A DNA stretch of 64,000 nucleotides from DAISIL01 sp036822015 (GCA_036822015.1 DAISIL010000009.1:1-64000); one strand, 5' to 3'. Shown: positions 8,745-18,700, counted from the first letter of the stretch. Program-made: numbers and translations. Notes: generated by a model not told the origin, from the letters alone.

Positions 8745-9008
8745 ATGGCAGTACGATACACCCGTGAGGCCCTGAGCCAGATGGAAAAACTAATCGCCGA
8801 GATGGGCTACCAGCTTCGCTATGAGCGCGGACAGTTTGAAGCCGGAGCATGTCTGCTGAACCAGCAGCGGATTGTTTTGGTGAGCAAGCTCTATACCACA
8901 CAAGGCAAAATCCAGGCCCTGCGCGACTTGCTCCAACGCCTTCCTCCCCCCGAGGCATTGAGCGAAGGCAGCCAGGCGTATTGGGACGAAATCTTCCCGA
9001 AGCGTTGA
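8745..9008 (+). CDS. Conserved-looking small protein, function unknown
   Basis: 87 residues from the ATG at 8745 (MAVRYTREALSQMEKLIAEM); the frame is open back to 8682, but a promoter-like box at 8718-8725 lies between. It looks soluble, with a helical N-terminus, a short beta-like middle (YQLRYERGQFEAGACLL, QQRIVLVSKLY) and a helical tail (IQALRDLLQRLPPPEAL). I do not recognise the family. Its stop overlaps the proposed TTG start of the permease gene, indicating co-translation with an iron-type transporter permease. Confidence 0.7.
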   Translation: MAVRYTREALSQMEKLIAEMGYQLRYERGQFEAGACLLNQQRIVLVSKLYTTQGKIQALRDLLQRLPPPEALSEGSQAYWDEIFPKR

Positions 9009-9994
9009 GGCGTTGGGGATTACTGCTGGGGCTGTTGGTGGTGTTGGTGGGCTTGCATCTCGTTTTTGGCTCGGTGGTTTTGCCGTGGGCGGATTTTCCG
9101 GCACTTCTCTCGGATCCGGTATATGCCCAAATTCTGTGGGGCTTGCGCTTGCCCGAGGCTTTGACGGCCGTATGTGTAGGGGCGGGGCTTTCGGTGAGCG
9201 GCTTGCAGATGCAGACGCTCTTTGGGAATCCCTTGGCGGGGCCCTCCATCCTGGGTATCTCGGCGGGGGCTGGTCTGGGCGCGGCTTTTTGGGTCTTGCT
9301 TGAGCCGTCGGCTTTGCCGGCGATGGTTTCGGCTTTGGGGCTGGTGGGCTTGTCGGTGATGGGTGCTTTGGGGGTGCTTGCGGTGGTGGTGGGCGTTTCG
9401 TTTCGGCTTCCGGATCGGGTGGGTTTGTTGCTGGTGGGCTTGATGATCGGTTATTTGAGCGGGGCCCTGGTGAGCCTGATCCAGTACGGGAGCCGTCCCG
9501 AAGCCATCCAACGCTATCTTTTTTGGAGTTTTGGCGATCTGGCAGGGCTGTCCTGGAAGTCGTTGCGCATCTTGCTGGGCTGTACGGCCATCGGGCTAGT
9601 GGGTGCCTTTACCCAGAGCAAAACCCTGAATGCCTGGCTGTTAGGAGAGAACTACGCGCGTAGCATGGGCTTGAGGCTGCATCGTTCACGCCTGATCGTG
9701 ATTGTGTTGAGTGGAGTGCTGACGGGCTGTGTAACGGCTTTTGTGGGGCCGATTGGTTTTGTCGGGATTGCTGTACCGCATATTTGTCGGCGGGTATTCC
9801 AGACCAGCGATCACCGTGTACTCTTGCCAGCCGCGATGCTCGTAGGAGCGATCTTTCTGCTGACCTGTGATCTGATCGCGAAGCTGCCCGGGTATAGCAT
9901 TCGTTTGCCACTCAATGCCGTAACGGCTCTTCTGGGCGCACCCATCGTGATATGGGTTATTGTCCGTTGGCGGGGTGCTAGTGGCGGACGATAA
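9005..9994 (+). CDS. FecCD-family iron/cobalamin ABC transporter permease
   Basis: About 329 residues if it starts at the TTG at 9005, which overlaps the preceding stop (TTGA). The frame is open from 8849, but the extra ~50 residues are shadow sequence inside the upstream gene; a TTG at 8981 is another option. The FecCD hallmarks are present: LRLPEALTAVCVGAGLSVSG, QTLFGNPLAGPSILGISAGA, SFGDLAGLSWKSL, and FVGPIGFVGIAVPHICRR followed by hydrophobic helices. About eight to ten membrane segments are expected. It imports siderophores or B12 across the inner membrane with a binding protein and ATPase, neither of which is nearby. The 3' end overlaps the convergent T9SS gene by 17 bp. Confidence 0.9.
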   Translation: MRRWGLLLGLLVVLVGLHLVFGSVVLPWADFPALLSDPVYAQILWGLRLPEALTAVCVGAGLSVSGLQMQTLFGNPLAGPSILGISAGAGLGAAFWVLLEPSALPAMVSALGLVGLSVMGALGVLAVVVGVSFRLPDRVGLLLVGLMIGYLSGALVSLIQYGSRPEAIQRYLFWSFGDLAGLSWKSLRILLGCTAIGLVGAFTQSKTLNAWLLGENYARSMGLRLHRSRLIVIVLSGVLTGCVTAFVGPIGFVGIAVPHICRRVFQTSDHRVLLPAAMLVGAIFLLTCDLIAKLPGYSIRLPLNAVTALLGAPIVIWVIVRWRGASGGR

Positions 9995-10352
9995 ACTTCC
10001 GCGTCAAGACGTTCTGTCGATCTACGACAAGGGTATAAAAATAAATGCCGCTTTCCAGGTGCCGTATCGGAATCGAAAGGCGGGTATCATACTCATCCAG
10101 GACGAACTCACCCACTACGTTACCGATCACGTTGTGAAAAATAATCCGAGCCTGACTAACATCCATGCTCCATCGGTAATCAAAATTGACGACATCCGTT
10201 GCTGGGTTGGGGTAGAGTTCGGAGAGATAAATGGGTAGTTCTTCGTTGGCGTGGGTGTTCACCAGGAAAGGGTCAAAGCCGCGCTCGTGTGCTTGCCCAG
10301 CAAATGCCAACAGAAAAGCCATTAAGCCAAAAAATAGAGTAGTTTTTTTCAT
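9978..10352 (-). CDS. Minimal secreted protein with T9SS C-terminal sorting domain
   Basis: 124 residues (125 if the adjacent ATG at 10355 is used). A Sec signal peptide (KKTTLFFGLMAFLLAFAGQA) is followed by only about 20 residues before a type A T9SS sorting domain of about 80 residues: LYPNPATDVVNF, a middle FHNVIGNVVGEF, then SGIYFYTLVVDRQNVLTRKF near the C-terminus. Such domains are normally the tail of much larger secreted enzymes or adhesins and direct export by PorV/PorU. Here almost nothing is left to export. There is no sign of an upstream in-frame remnant. The 3' end overlaps the FecCD gene tail-to-tail. Confidence 0.85.
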   Translation of the reverse strand: MKKTTLFFGLMAFLLAFAGQAHERGFDPFLVNTHANEELPIYLSELYPNPATDVVNFDYRWSMDVSQARIIFHNVIGNVVGEFVLDEYDTRLSIPIRHLESGIYFYTLVVDRQNVLTRKFIVRH

Positions 10353-10436
10353 CATCCTTCGTCCAATTTTATACCGAGTTGTACGTTGTTACGGCTTATC
10401 TCGGGGGGAGGTTACCTTTTGAGAAACCCAATCAAC

Positions 10437-10462
10437 AAAAAAAGGACACTTTTGGTGTCCTT
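10437..10462 (-). terminator. Rho-independent terminator downstream of ndk
   Basis: Perfect 8-bp stem (AAGGACAC/GTGTCCTT, 10442-10449 with 10455-10462), 5-nt loop. Read on the minus strand it is followed by a run of seven T. It lies 34 bp after the ndk stop. Confidence 0.85.
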
Positions 10463-10495
10463 CCTCAAAAGTTTATAGCTTTTCCCAAGAAAGTC

Positions 10496-10915
10496 CTAAA
10501 ACTGCTCCGTTTGTGAGAAAAAGAATGCTCCTTCGATGGCTGCGTTTTCATCCGAATCAGAACCATGGATGGCGTTGGCTTCGATGGAGGTCGCGAAGAG
10601 CTTACGGATCGTTCCTGGCTCGGCATTGGCGGGGTTGGTGGCTCCGATGAGCTGGCGGAAGTCGGCGACGGCGTTTTCTTTTTCGAGGATAGCCGGAATG
10701 ATCGGTCCCGAACTCATGTACGTACACAACTCCCCATAAAAGGGACGCTCCTGATGCACGGCATAAAACTTACCGGCCTGTGCGGGCGTGAGTTGGGTCA
10801 TCTTCATGGCGACGATACGGAAGCCAGCCGCTTCGATCATTTTTAGGATAGCCCCGCTGTTGCCTGCCGAAACGGCATCGGGCTTAATCATCGTGAAAGT
10901 GTAGTTTCCTGTCAT
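10496..10915 (-). CDS. ndk: Nucleoside diphosphate kinase
   Basis: 139 residues, normal family length. It transfers the gamma phosphate of ATP to NDPs through a phosphohistidine. Visible signatures: N-terminal YTFTMIKPDAV, FRIVAMKMTQL, the substrate loop FYGELCTYMSSGP, and the catalytic His at about 117 in NAIHGSDS. Monocistronic: a promoter box lies just upstream and a strong terminator just downstream. Confidence 0.98.
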   Translation of the reverse strand: MTGNYTFTMIKPDAVSAGNSGAILKMIEAAGFRIVAMKMTQLTPAQAGKFYAVHQERPFYGELCTYMSSGPIIPAILEKENAVADFRQLIGATNPANAEPGTIRKLFATSIEANAIHGSDSDENAAIEGAFFFSQTEQF

Positions 10916-10931
10916 AGTGTTTTGTTTTCAA

Positions 10932-10962
10932 CAAAAGTAGGCAGCCTAAGCGAAATAAGCAA
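10932..10962 (-). promoter_or_regulatory. ndk promoter (TTG - 20 nt - TACTTTTG)
   Basis: On the minus strand TACTTTTG (10932-10939) matches TAnnTTTG, and TTG lies 20 nt upstream (10960-10962). The box ends 16 nt before the ndk ATG. Confidence 0.55.
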
Positions 10963-10986
10963 GCCTTACCCAACGTTTTATCTCAC

Positions 10987-11487
10987 ATGAACATTTCAAA
11001 AAGTCTTAAAGCCGCGTTTTTTGTCGGGCTGACGCTTCTCTCTTGTACGGCCTCGGCCCAACGCCTCTTCGATGTCCAAGACCTGATGCAACTCTTCACG
11101 ATCCGAAACGAAGAAGCCCTGGATAAAGCCCTGAACCAGTTTGCGAATTGGTACTATATCTCCTCCGAACAAAAACCCAACGGCGATCAGGTGGACTTGT
11201 GGATGCTCGAGCGGCCCAACCACGAGGTCATTGGCGTTGTCTTGCGCCTGACTCACCCACAAGAGCAGTCCCCGAAACACAACCAACTCCAACTTCACCT
11301 CAAAAACGAAGATGAGTTTGTTCGTTTGCTCAACCAGGCCCGCGATCTGGGTTTTGGTAAGCAAGCCGACAAGGCCGTATCGGGTTCGGTCGCTACGAGT
11401 TATTACCAAAACGATACCTACCAGCTGGTGGCCCAGGTATCGGCTACCTGGAAACTGCCCTTTAGGCTCATGCTCACCTTGCGCTAA
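10987..11487 (+). CDS. Secreted protein of unknown function
   Basis: 166 residues with a Sec signal peptide (FFVGLTLLSCTASAQ). The Cys inside the hydrophobic part could also be read as a lipobox (LLSC), but the SAQ cleavage site fits better. The mature part has an N-terminal helical stretch (IRNEEALDKALNQFANWYY), then segments such as VIGVVLRLTHPQEQ and SYYQNDTYQLVAQVSATW. I do not recognise the family. It is probably periplasmic or surface-located. The stop overlaps carB by 4 bp, tail-to-tail. Confidence 0.7.
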   Translation: MNISKSLKAAFFVGLTLLSCTASAQRLFDVQDLMQLFTIRNEEALDKALNQFANWYYISSEQKPNGDQVDLWMLERPNHEVIGVVLRLTHPQEQSPKHNQLQLHLKNEDEFVRLLNQARDLGFGKQADKAVSGSVATSYYQNDTYQLVAQVSATWKLPFRLMLTLR

Positions 11488-14297
11488 CGGCTTAGGTAAA
11501 GATTCCGCACCCCATAAATTTCCCTAAAAAAGTCGTCTTTGAGGTCTTTGATGAACCGGATGGCTTCTCCGGTGGACTTCATTTCGGGGCCCAGCTCTTT
11601 GTTCACGTTCGGGAACTTATCGAACGAAAAGACGGGAATCTTGATGGCATAGCCCTCGCGATGCGGGGTAAAGGTGAAGTCGCTTAGCTTTTTGTCGCCC
11701 AACATGAGCTGCGTGGCGACATTGACGTAGTTCTCGCGGTAGGCTTTGCAGATGAAAGGCACGGTGCGGGAGGCACGTGGGTTGGCTTCGATAACATAGA
11801 CCATGCCGTTTTTGATGACAAACTGAACATTGATTAAGCCTTTGACCTTCAAGGCTTTGGCAATGCGTTGGGTGTAGTCCTCCATCTTCTGGACGATCTC
11901 GGGGGAGAGATCAAAGGTAGGCAAGACGGCGTAGGAATCGCCCGAGTGGATACCTGCCGGCTCGATGTGTTCCATGATGCCGATGATATAGGCCTGCTCA
12001 CCGTCGGAGATGGCATCGGCTTCGGCTTCGATGGCACCATCCAAAAACTCATCAATCAGGACGGAGTTTTTGGGATAGGCCTTGAAGGTCTCGACGACGT
12101 GCTGCTCTAGCTCTTGTTCGTTGATGACAATTTTCATGTTTTGCCCACCTAGCACATAGGAGGGGCGCACCAGCAAGGGGAAGTTGAGTTGTTTGGCAAA
12201 GTCAAGGGCATCTTCGGCATCCTCCACGGCACCATAGCGGGGAAAGGGGATACCCTCCTGCTCGAGTACGCGAGAAAACCGTCCCCGATCCTCGGCCAGA
12301 TCCAGGCTTTCGTAGCTTGTCCCGATGATGGGGATGCCGTAGCGGTGGAGCTTTTCGGCTAGCTTGAGGGCCGTTTGTCCACCCAACTGAACGATCACGC
12401 CCACGGGTTTTTCGTGGCGGATGATCTCGTAGAGATGCTCCCAGAAGACGGGTTCAAAGTAGAGCTTATCCGCGATGTCGAAATCCGTAGAAACGGTTTC
12501 GGGGTTGCAGTTAATCATGATGGCTTCATAGCCTAACTCCTTTGCGGCTAGTACGCCATGGACACAACAGTAATCAAACTCGATGCCTTGCCCGATGCGG
12601 TTGGGGCCCGAGCCGAGGATGATGACTTTCTTTTTGTCGGATACGACAGATTCGTTTTCTTCCTCAAACGTAGAGTAGTAGTACGGCGTTTGGGCCTCAA
12701 ACTCGGCGGCACAGGTATCGACCATCTTATAGACGCGCCGAATCTGCATGGCCTCGCGTTTGGCATAAACCTCACTCTCGAGGCAACGAAGCAGGTGCGC
12801 AATTTGCCGATCAGCGTAGCCTTTTTGCTTGGCCTCCAGGAGCAGTGGACGGGGGATGTTTCCGATGTGATAGCGTTCGATGCGGGTTTCGAGGGCGACA
12901 AGTTCTTCAATTTGGCTCAAAAACCATTCGTCGATTTTGGTCAGTTCCTGGATGCGCTTGAAAGGGATGCCGAGCTTGAAAGCGTCATAGACCCGAAAGA
13001 GGCGATCCCAGCGCGGGAACTGGAGGTGTTCCCAGATGTAGTTCTGGTCGCGGATTTCTTTGCCGTCGGCCCCCAGACCGTTGCGGTTGATTTCGAGGGA
13101 CTGACAGGCTTTTTGGAGGGCCTCCTGAAAGTTACGCCCGATACCCATGGCTTCCCCCACGGATTTCATCTGGAAGCCGAGCAGTTCGTTGGCACCCGGA
13201 AACTTGGCGAAGTTCCAGCGGGGTATCTTGACGATCACATAATCAATCGAAGGTTCGAAGAAAGCCGAAGTCGTGCCGGTGATGGCGTTTTTGAGTTCGT
13301 CGAGGTGATAGCCGATGGCGAGCTTGGCCGCGATCTTGGCGATGGGATAGCCCGTCGCCTTGGAGGCCAGGGCGGAGGAGCGAGATACCCGTGGGTTGAT
13401 TTCGATGGCGATGATGCCATCGTCAGCCGGATTGACGGCAAACTGGACGTTGCAGCCGCCGGCAAAATCGCCGATGCCATTCATCATCCGTATCGCCAGG
13501 TCGCGCATCTGCTGATAGACCGTATCGGGGAGCGTCATGGCGGGGGCCACCGTTACCGAGTCGCCGGTATGGACACCCATCGGATCAAAGTTTTCGATGG
13601 AGCAAATGATAATCACGTTGCCGGCGGCATCGCGGAGCAGCTCGAGCTCAAACTCCTTCCAGCCCAGTACGCTCTTCTCTATCAGCACTTCATGGATAGG
13701 CGAGGTGTGCAAACCCCGCGAAAGTGCCTCATCAAAATCTTCGCGCCCATAGACCACGCTACCGCCCGTACCACCGAGGGTAAAGGAGGGGCGGATCACG
13801 AGTGGAAAGCCGATCTGCTGCGCAATGTTTTTGCCTTGCAAGAACGATTTGGCCGTTTGCCCGACGGCCACACCTACGCCCAGGTTTTCCATGCAGGTCT
13901 TGAACTTATCGCGGTCTTCGGTGATTTCGATGGCGGCAATATCGACACCAATCATGCGGACGTTGTAGCGTTCCCAGATGCCGGCTTTTTCGCAGTCGAT
14001 GGCTAGGTTGAGGGCCGTTTGTCCGCCCATCGTCGGTAAAACAGCGTCAATTTCCTGTTCTTCAAGGATTTGGATGATAGAAGATTTTTCGAGGGGCAGG
14101 AGATACACATGGTCAGCCATCACGGGATCGGTCATGATGGTGGCTGGGTTGGAGTTGATGAGCGTAACGGAAATCCCCTCCTCACGTAGCGAACGGGCTG
14201 CCTGCGATCCCGAATAATCAAACTCACAGGCCTGCCCAATCACGATAGGGCCGCTGCCAATAATCAGTACAGAACAAATTCGGGTATCTCTGGGCAT
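11484..14297 (-). CDS. carB: Carbamoyl-phosphate synthase large subunit, lacking the MGS domain
   Basis: 937 residues from the ATG at 14297 (MPRDTRICSVLIIGSGP); the frame runs back to 14414 through a terminator, so that extension is unreal. Two homologous halves each hold an ATP-grasp unit: IGSGPIVIGQACEFDYSG / FTLGGTGGSVVYGREDF, and LGSGPNRIGQGIEFDYC / YVLGGQNMKIVINEQEL. It makes carbamoyl phosphate from bicarbonate, ATP and ammonia delivered by CarA (not nearby). The protein stops after GPEMKSTGEAIRFIKDL plus about 20 residues. The classical ~1070-residue enzyme continues with a ~130-residue MGS-like allosteric domain, so UMP/ornithine control through that domain should be absent. I recall similar short forms from other Bacteroidota. 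Confidence 0.96.
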   Translation of the reverse strand: MPRDTRICSVLIIGSGPIVIGQACEFDYSGSQAARSLREEGISVTLINSNPATIMTDPVMADHVYLLPLEKSSIIQILEEQEIDAVLPTMGGQTALNLAIDCEKAGIWERYNVRMIGVDIAAIEITEDRDKFKTCMENLGVGVAVGQTAKSFLQGKNIAQQIGFPLVIRPSFTLGGTGGSVVYGREDFDEALSRGLHTSPIHEVLIEKSVLGWKEFELELLRDAAGNVIIICSIENFDPMGVHTGDSVTVAPAMTLPDTVYQQMRDLAIRMMNGIGDFAGGCNVQFAVNPADDGIIAIEINPRVSRSSALASKATGYPIAKIAAKLAIGYHLDELKNAITGTTSAFFEPSIDYVIVKIPRWNFAKFPGANELLGFQMKSVGEAMGIGRNFQEALQKACQSLEINRNGLGADGKEIRDQNYIWEHLQFPRWDRLFRVYDAFKLGIPFKRIQELTKIDEWFLSQIEELVALETRIERYHIGNIPRPLLLEAKQKGYADRQIAHLLRCLESEVYAKREAMQIRRVYKMVDTCAAEFEAQTPYYYSTFEEENESVVSDKKKVIILGSGPNRIGQGIEFDYCCVHGVLAAKELGYEAIMINCNPETVSTDFDIADKLYFEPVFWEHLYEIIRHEKPVGVIVQLGGQTALKLAEKLHRYGIPIIGTSYESLDLAEDRGRFSRVLEQEGIPFPRYGAVEDAEDALDFAKQLNFPLLVRPSYVLGGQNMKIVINEQELEQHVVETFKAYPKNSVLIDEFLDGAIEAEADAISDGEQAYIIGIMEHIEPAGIHSGDSYAVLPTFDLSPEIVQKMEDYTQRIAKALKVKGLINVQFVIKNGMVYVIEANPRASRTVPFICKAYRENYVNVATQLMLGDKKLSDFTFTPHREGYAIKIPVFSFDKFPNVNKELGPEMKSTGEAIRFIKDLKDDFFREIYGVRNLYLSR

Positions 14298-14333
14298 GAT
14301 GGGATATTTGGTGATGCGTTGGGCAAAAATAAA

Positions 14334-14365
14334 AAACGCCAAGCAATTTTTCATGCTTGGCGTTT
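14334..14365 (-). terminator. Rho-independent terminator after the SusCD operon
   Basis: Perfect 12-bp stem (14334-14345 with 14354-14365), 8-nt loop. On the minus strand it is followed by a T-rich tract. It lies between the susD-like stop and the carB start. Confidence 0.88.
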
Positions 14366-14388
14366 GGATAAAGAAAGAAAGGCGAAGC

Positions 14389-15774
14389 CTAACGATTGAC
14401 GGGCGTAGGCTCAAAGAACCCTGGAATAGGGCTAGGCACGTTGGCGTTGGCGTTGATTTCGGATTGCGGAATCAAGCAACGCTGCGGCAACTGCGACCCC
14501 GTAACGGGCGGGATGTTGAGCAAGTTTTTGGTGCGGCGCACGTCATTGAAGACCTCAATTTGTCCAGCCAGTGAGACGTACTTCTCTTCGACGATCTCTT
14601 TGAGTAGCGACTGATCGCCATCAAAGGCGATACCTCCGGACTGAAAGTCAGCGGCCGTATAAGGATCGTAGGTCGTCCCAAACTTGGCAGCATGTGCAGC
14701 ACGGACGGCGTTGAGGGCCTGCAAAGCGCCGGCGTTATCGCCTGTACGAGCCAATGCCTCGGCCAGGATCAGTTGTGTTTCTACGTAAGTGATGACCGGA
14801 AAGTCAGCCGTGCGTCCAAACATCCCCGCCGCCGAAGTATTGGGGGTGTAGTTGGGGGCAGCGGTATAGAAGAACGCCAAACGCGCACTTTCGTCTGTTT
14901 TGGCGTTGCCTCGGTAGCGCGACGAAGCCGGATCGAGCATAGGTGCCATGTAGCTATCGCTGGCATCGAAGTAGTCCTGGCGGTCAAAGACGATGAAGGA
15001 ATGATACAAGTTCATGTCCTGATTGTAGTTTCCGCCCGGAAACTTGATCGTCATATCTCCTGCCGGAGAGCTAATGCCACTACGGGCAGCGGCAGCAGCA
15101 GCTGGGTAGTTGCCTACATGGAGAAAGTAACGCGCCTTGAGGCTCGATGCGGCAGCACGCCAGGCGGCGGCATCACCATTGAAGTAGAAGTCGTTGTATC
15201 TGGCACCGCCTTCGTCGATGGTTCCACCTAAGCCTGAGCCAAAGTCAGTGATGGCTTCATCCAGTAGGGCTTGTACGCCAGCATAGACATCCGCCTGGGC
15301 ATCAAAACGGGGGTCTTCGATCTCGGGGAAGCGGTTGGCTTCCGAGAAGGGAATATCTCCCCAGAGTGCCGTGGCTGTCCCGAAGAGCAAGCCTTTGTAA
15401 GTCAGCATGATGCCTCGGGTGATCCGGTTATCAAACTCGCCTGCGCGTTCGATGACGATGTCGGCTTGGTTGGTCGTGAAGGTATAGAACGAGTTCCAGT
15501 TGAAATCACCGGCACCGGTTACGTAGTTGTGATACGCGCTGTACTGGCGGTCTGCGCCCGTAAACTGACGTGTCCACATGGCAGAGCGTCGGGCAAAATC
15601 ACCAGCGATGGCAGGGATACCCGAAACCAGGACACTGTTAGTGATCGTGGCCGTGGGGGCATCGGGTGCCTGGTTGGGAGAAAACTCAAAGTCATCTACG
15701 AGGTCTTCGCAGGCCGTCCCTCCCAAGAGCAAAAAGGCGAGAAGCAGGGCAAGAGAAAATTTATGTTTTATCAT
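14389..15774 (-). CDS. SusD/RagB-family nutrient-binding lipoprotein
   Basis: 461 residues from the ATG at 15774; the frame opens three codons earlier with a TTG. A lipoprotein signal with lipobox LLLGGTAC (Cys 22) is followed by acidic residues (EDLVDD), consistent with export to the surface. The remainder has the SusD pattern: TPR-like helices, KARYFLHVGNYPAAAAAAR, PVITYVETQLILAEALARTG, ALNAVRAAHA and EKYVSLAGQIEVFNDVRRT. It should cap the SusC-type channel next to it, 15 bp away, and bind an oligosaccharide, peptide or other ligand. No degradative enzymes, sigma or anti-sigma genes are adjacent, so the substrate is unknown. Confidence 0.95.
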   Translation of the reverse strand: MIKHKFSLALLLAFLLLGGTACEDLVDDFEFSPNQAPDAPTATITNSVLVSGIPAIAGDFARRSAMWTRQFTGADRQYSAYHNYVTGAGDFNWNSFYTFTTNQADIVIERAGEFDNRITRGIMLTYKGLLFGTATALWGDIPFSEANRFPEIEDPRFDAQADVYAGVQALLDEAITDFGSGLGGTIDEGGARYNDFYFNGDAAAWRAAASSLKARYFLHVGNYPAAAAAARSGISSPAGDMTIKFPGGNYNQDMNLYHSFIVFDRQDYFDASDSYMAPMLDPASSRYRGNAKTDESARLAFFYTAAPNYTPNTSAAGMFGRTADFPVITYVETQLILAEALARTGDNAGALQALNAVRAAHAAKFGTTYDPYTAADFQSGGIAFDGDQSLLKEIVEEKYVSLAGQIEVFNDVRRTKNLLNIPPVTGSQLPQRCLIPQSEINANANVPSPIPGFFEPTPVNR

Positions 15775-15798
15775 GGTTCTCAAAGTTTGGGGTGGTGT

Positions 15799-18700
15799 TT
15801 AGTAAGTCAGGCTAAGCGTGAAGATGAAAGAGCGCGTAGCGGGGTTTTGGAAGTAATCCAAACCAAAACCGTTGCTGGGCCCACCGGCACCGGCAAGGTT
15901 GGAATCGGGGTCGATGCCCGTGTAGTTGGTCCAGAGTGCCAGGTTGCGTCCCGTGAAGGAGATGCTAGCACTTTGAAGTTTGGTTTTGTCGCGGAAAGCC
16001 TGTGAGTTAAGGGTATAGCTCAAGGTGAGTTCACGGAGACGTACCCAGGTAGCATCTTCGATGAAGTTTTCGGTTGGGCCCGTAAATCCACTACCCGGGC
16101 CGGCAACGTACCACCACTGATCGACAAAGACATCACCACCACCAAAGTTGTCGATGCGTCCACGGACAGTGTAGCTGCCGTCAGCATTTTGGGTGTAGGG
16201 ATATTCCTCGGCTACCGTCGCACCAAACCAGGTGCGGAGGCTGTTGGCTTGATCGGAGGAGAGCGTCGTGAATGTTCCCGTATCTCCCGAACGGCCAAAG
16301 TAAGCCAAAGCACCACGAGTACCGTTCCACATATCCATCCCTACGCTCATATCAAACAAGACGTTGAGAGAAAGCCCTTTGTAGCTGAACAAACTACCAA
16401 CACCCGAGCGGAAAGTTGGGTTGGGGTCGCCGATCACGCCTTCTTCGGCGGCCTGGAAGGGAAATCCAAACTCATCCAAAGCCAAAGAACCATCATCGTT
16501 GCGCTCCCACTTAGAGCCAAAGAGTACGCCCAACTGCTCACCCACAACGGCATAAGAACCACCATCGGTGAAGCCACCCAGGAAGAGGGCATTGGTACCG
16601 GCCAGGTTAGTTACTTCATTGACGTTGCGTGTCCAGTTGCCGTAGAGGTTCCAGGTGAAGTCGCCGAGCTTGAGGACATCAGCACTTAATTCGATCTCGA
16701 GACCCTGGTTTTTCATCGTAGCTGCGTTGCGTACCTGGCTGGTAAAGCCCGACGATCCGGCAATGGCTACGGGCAGGATGGCATCCTGGATTTCGTTTTG
16801 GTAGTAGGTAGCCGAGAACGAGATGCGGTCTTTGAGGAAACGCAAATCGGTACCGATCTCAAATTCAGTTTTGCGCTCAGGGGCAATGGTGTTGTTACCG
16901 GCATCGGGGCTTTGGTAGAAACCACCACCATACGCACCTGCATCTACGGCACCACCCCAGCCACCGTCGTTACCGGCCGTGCCATAAACGATGAAGTTGG
17001 TGCGGGTCAGGTAGGGATCGGGAGCCGTACCCACTTGCCCGAAGGAAGCGCGTAGCTTACCAAAGCTAAAGGCATCGCTTTCAGGCAATACCTGCGTAAA
17101 CTGCCAGGCTACCTCTGCCGAGGGATAGAAGAAGCCACTTTGTGCATCACGTCCGAAGGTGGACCAGATGTCGTAGCGTCCCGTCAATTTGACAAAAACC
17201 ATATCGCGGAAAGCAAAATCAGTAGAACCAAAATACCCTACGCTGCGGATGGTCTGCTCCGAGTTGCCGGCCAACTGGTTGAGTGATTCGGCGTTGCCGA
17301 GCTGGGGCGGCGAAAGGGGGTTGATGAAGTTACGCGCAGTGGCGTTGTGCTGCTTGAATCCTCGGTGGTTGTAGTTGGCACCAAGCATACCGACAAAGCT
17401 GAGGTCGGAGGTCAAGTCAAAGCTAGCTCGGGCGATGAGGTCTGCGTTTACCTGGCGCTGCGTGATGGTCTGTTCGGTGAATACCCCTCCTTGGCTAGAG
17501 CCAGCCGAAAGCGGCGGGAAGAAGTCCTTGCGAAGGTCTGCATATACGTCCGCGCCTACACGTCCGATGATGTTCAACCAGGGCGTAGGATCAACGACGA
17601 GTTCGAGCTTACCGATGAAGCGATCTACCTCCGTGGTACTGCGGATGTTTTCCATCATCCAGAGCGGGTTATCGTAGATAGAGTTCACGTTGGCCCCTAA
17701 GGGGTTGCGATAGGCACGCTGACGATTGGCAAAAGCCAGGCCTTGGGCATTGACATACGTTCCCTCATAGCCGCTCATATCGAAGTCAGGGGCATTGCGC
17801 AAGCCACCCAAAAAGAGTCCGCTGAGGTTGGATCCCATCTGGATACGATCCGAAGTTGTGCGGGTATAGCCCATGTTGCTGTTGAGGGTAACTTTGTCGC
17901 TCAGGTAGCGGCTTAGGTTGGCGCGTCCGGTGGTACGGCGGAAGGTACTGTTGGTCTTGATGATACCATCCTGATCCAGGTCAGAGAAACTGACGTAGAA
18001 GCTGCCTTTTTCGTCGCCGCCACTCACGGAAACGGCGTTGTTCCAGGTTACACCCGTCTTGAAGAGGTCTTCGTGGGGGTTGTAGATTTGGCGGGAGTTC
18101 TTGCCGCCGTTCATGTTGTCGGGTGTTCCGTTCGGGATAGCAAAATAACGCTGACCGTTATTGGCATCGAAGTAACCGGCATAGCCAGGGGCATTGGGAT
18201 CACTGATGACCTGATCGGCTCCTCCGGGACGATCCGCGATGCGGTCTCCCCAGGAAAAGGGAGAAGTACGGTTGAAGAGTTGGTTCAAGCCTTGTCCACC
18301 TACGGTCTGGAGATCAACTTCTTTGTTGATGCGATCCAGGGAAAGCGACGAACGCACATTGACGGAGAAGCTCTTGCGTCCTGCCCGTCCTTTTTTGGTC
18401 GTGATGATGATTACGCCGTTGGCGGCACGTGCGCCCCAAAGAGCGGCGGCAGAAGCACCTTTAAGGACCTCCATCGACTCGATGTCGTTGGGGTTGATGT
18501 CGTTCAGACGCGACTGCTGCGTAACGCCCCCGCCGCTACCGACGTAGTTGGAGCCAGCACCGGAGATGTTATCGTTAAACATCGGCACACCATCAACGAC
18601 AATCAAGGGCTGAAGATCACCCGTGATCGTACTAGCACCACGAATCTGGATGCGTGAACCCGCTCCAGGATCACCTGAAGCCTGTACGATATTGATTCCT

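Noticed and set aside
8849..9004. N-terminal extension of the FecCD permease from an ATG at 8849
   Set aside because: About 50 polar residues inside the upstream gene; permeases of this family begin near the first membrane helix.
12558..14006. 482-residue open frame on the plus strand
   Set aside because: It is antisense to carB, which has full family motifs; the frame is a codon-bias shadow without recognisable domains.
14298..14414. 39-residue extension of CarB
   Set aside because: It would read through the SusCD terminator hairpin; family start is at 14297.
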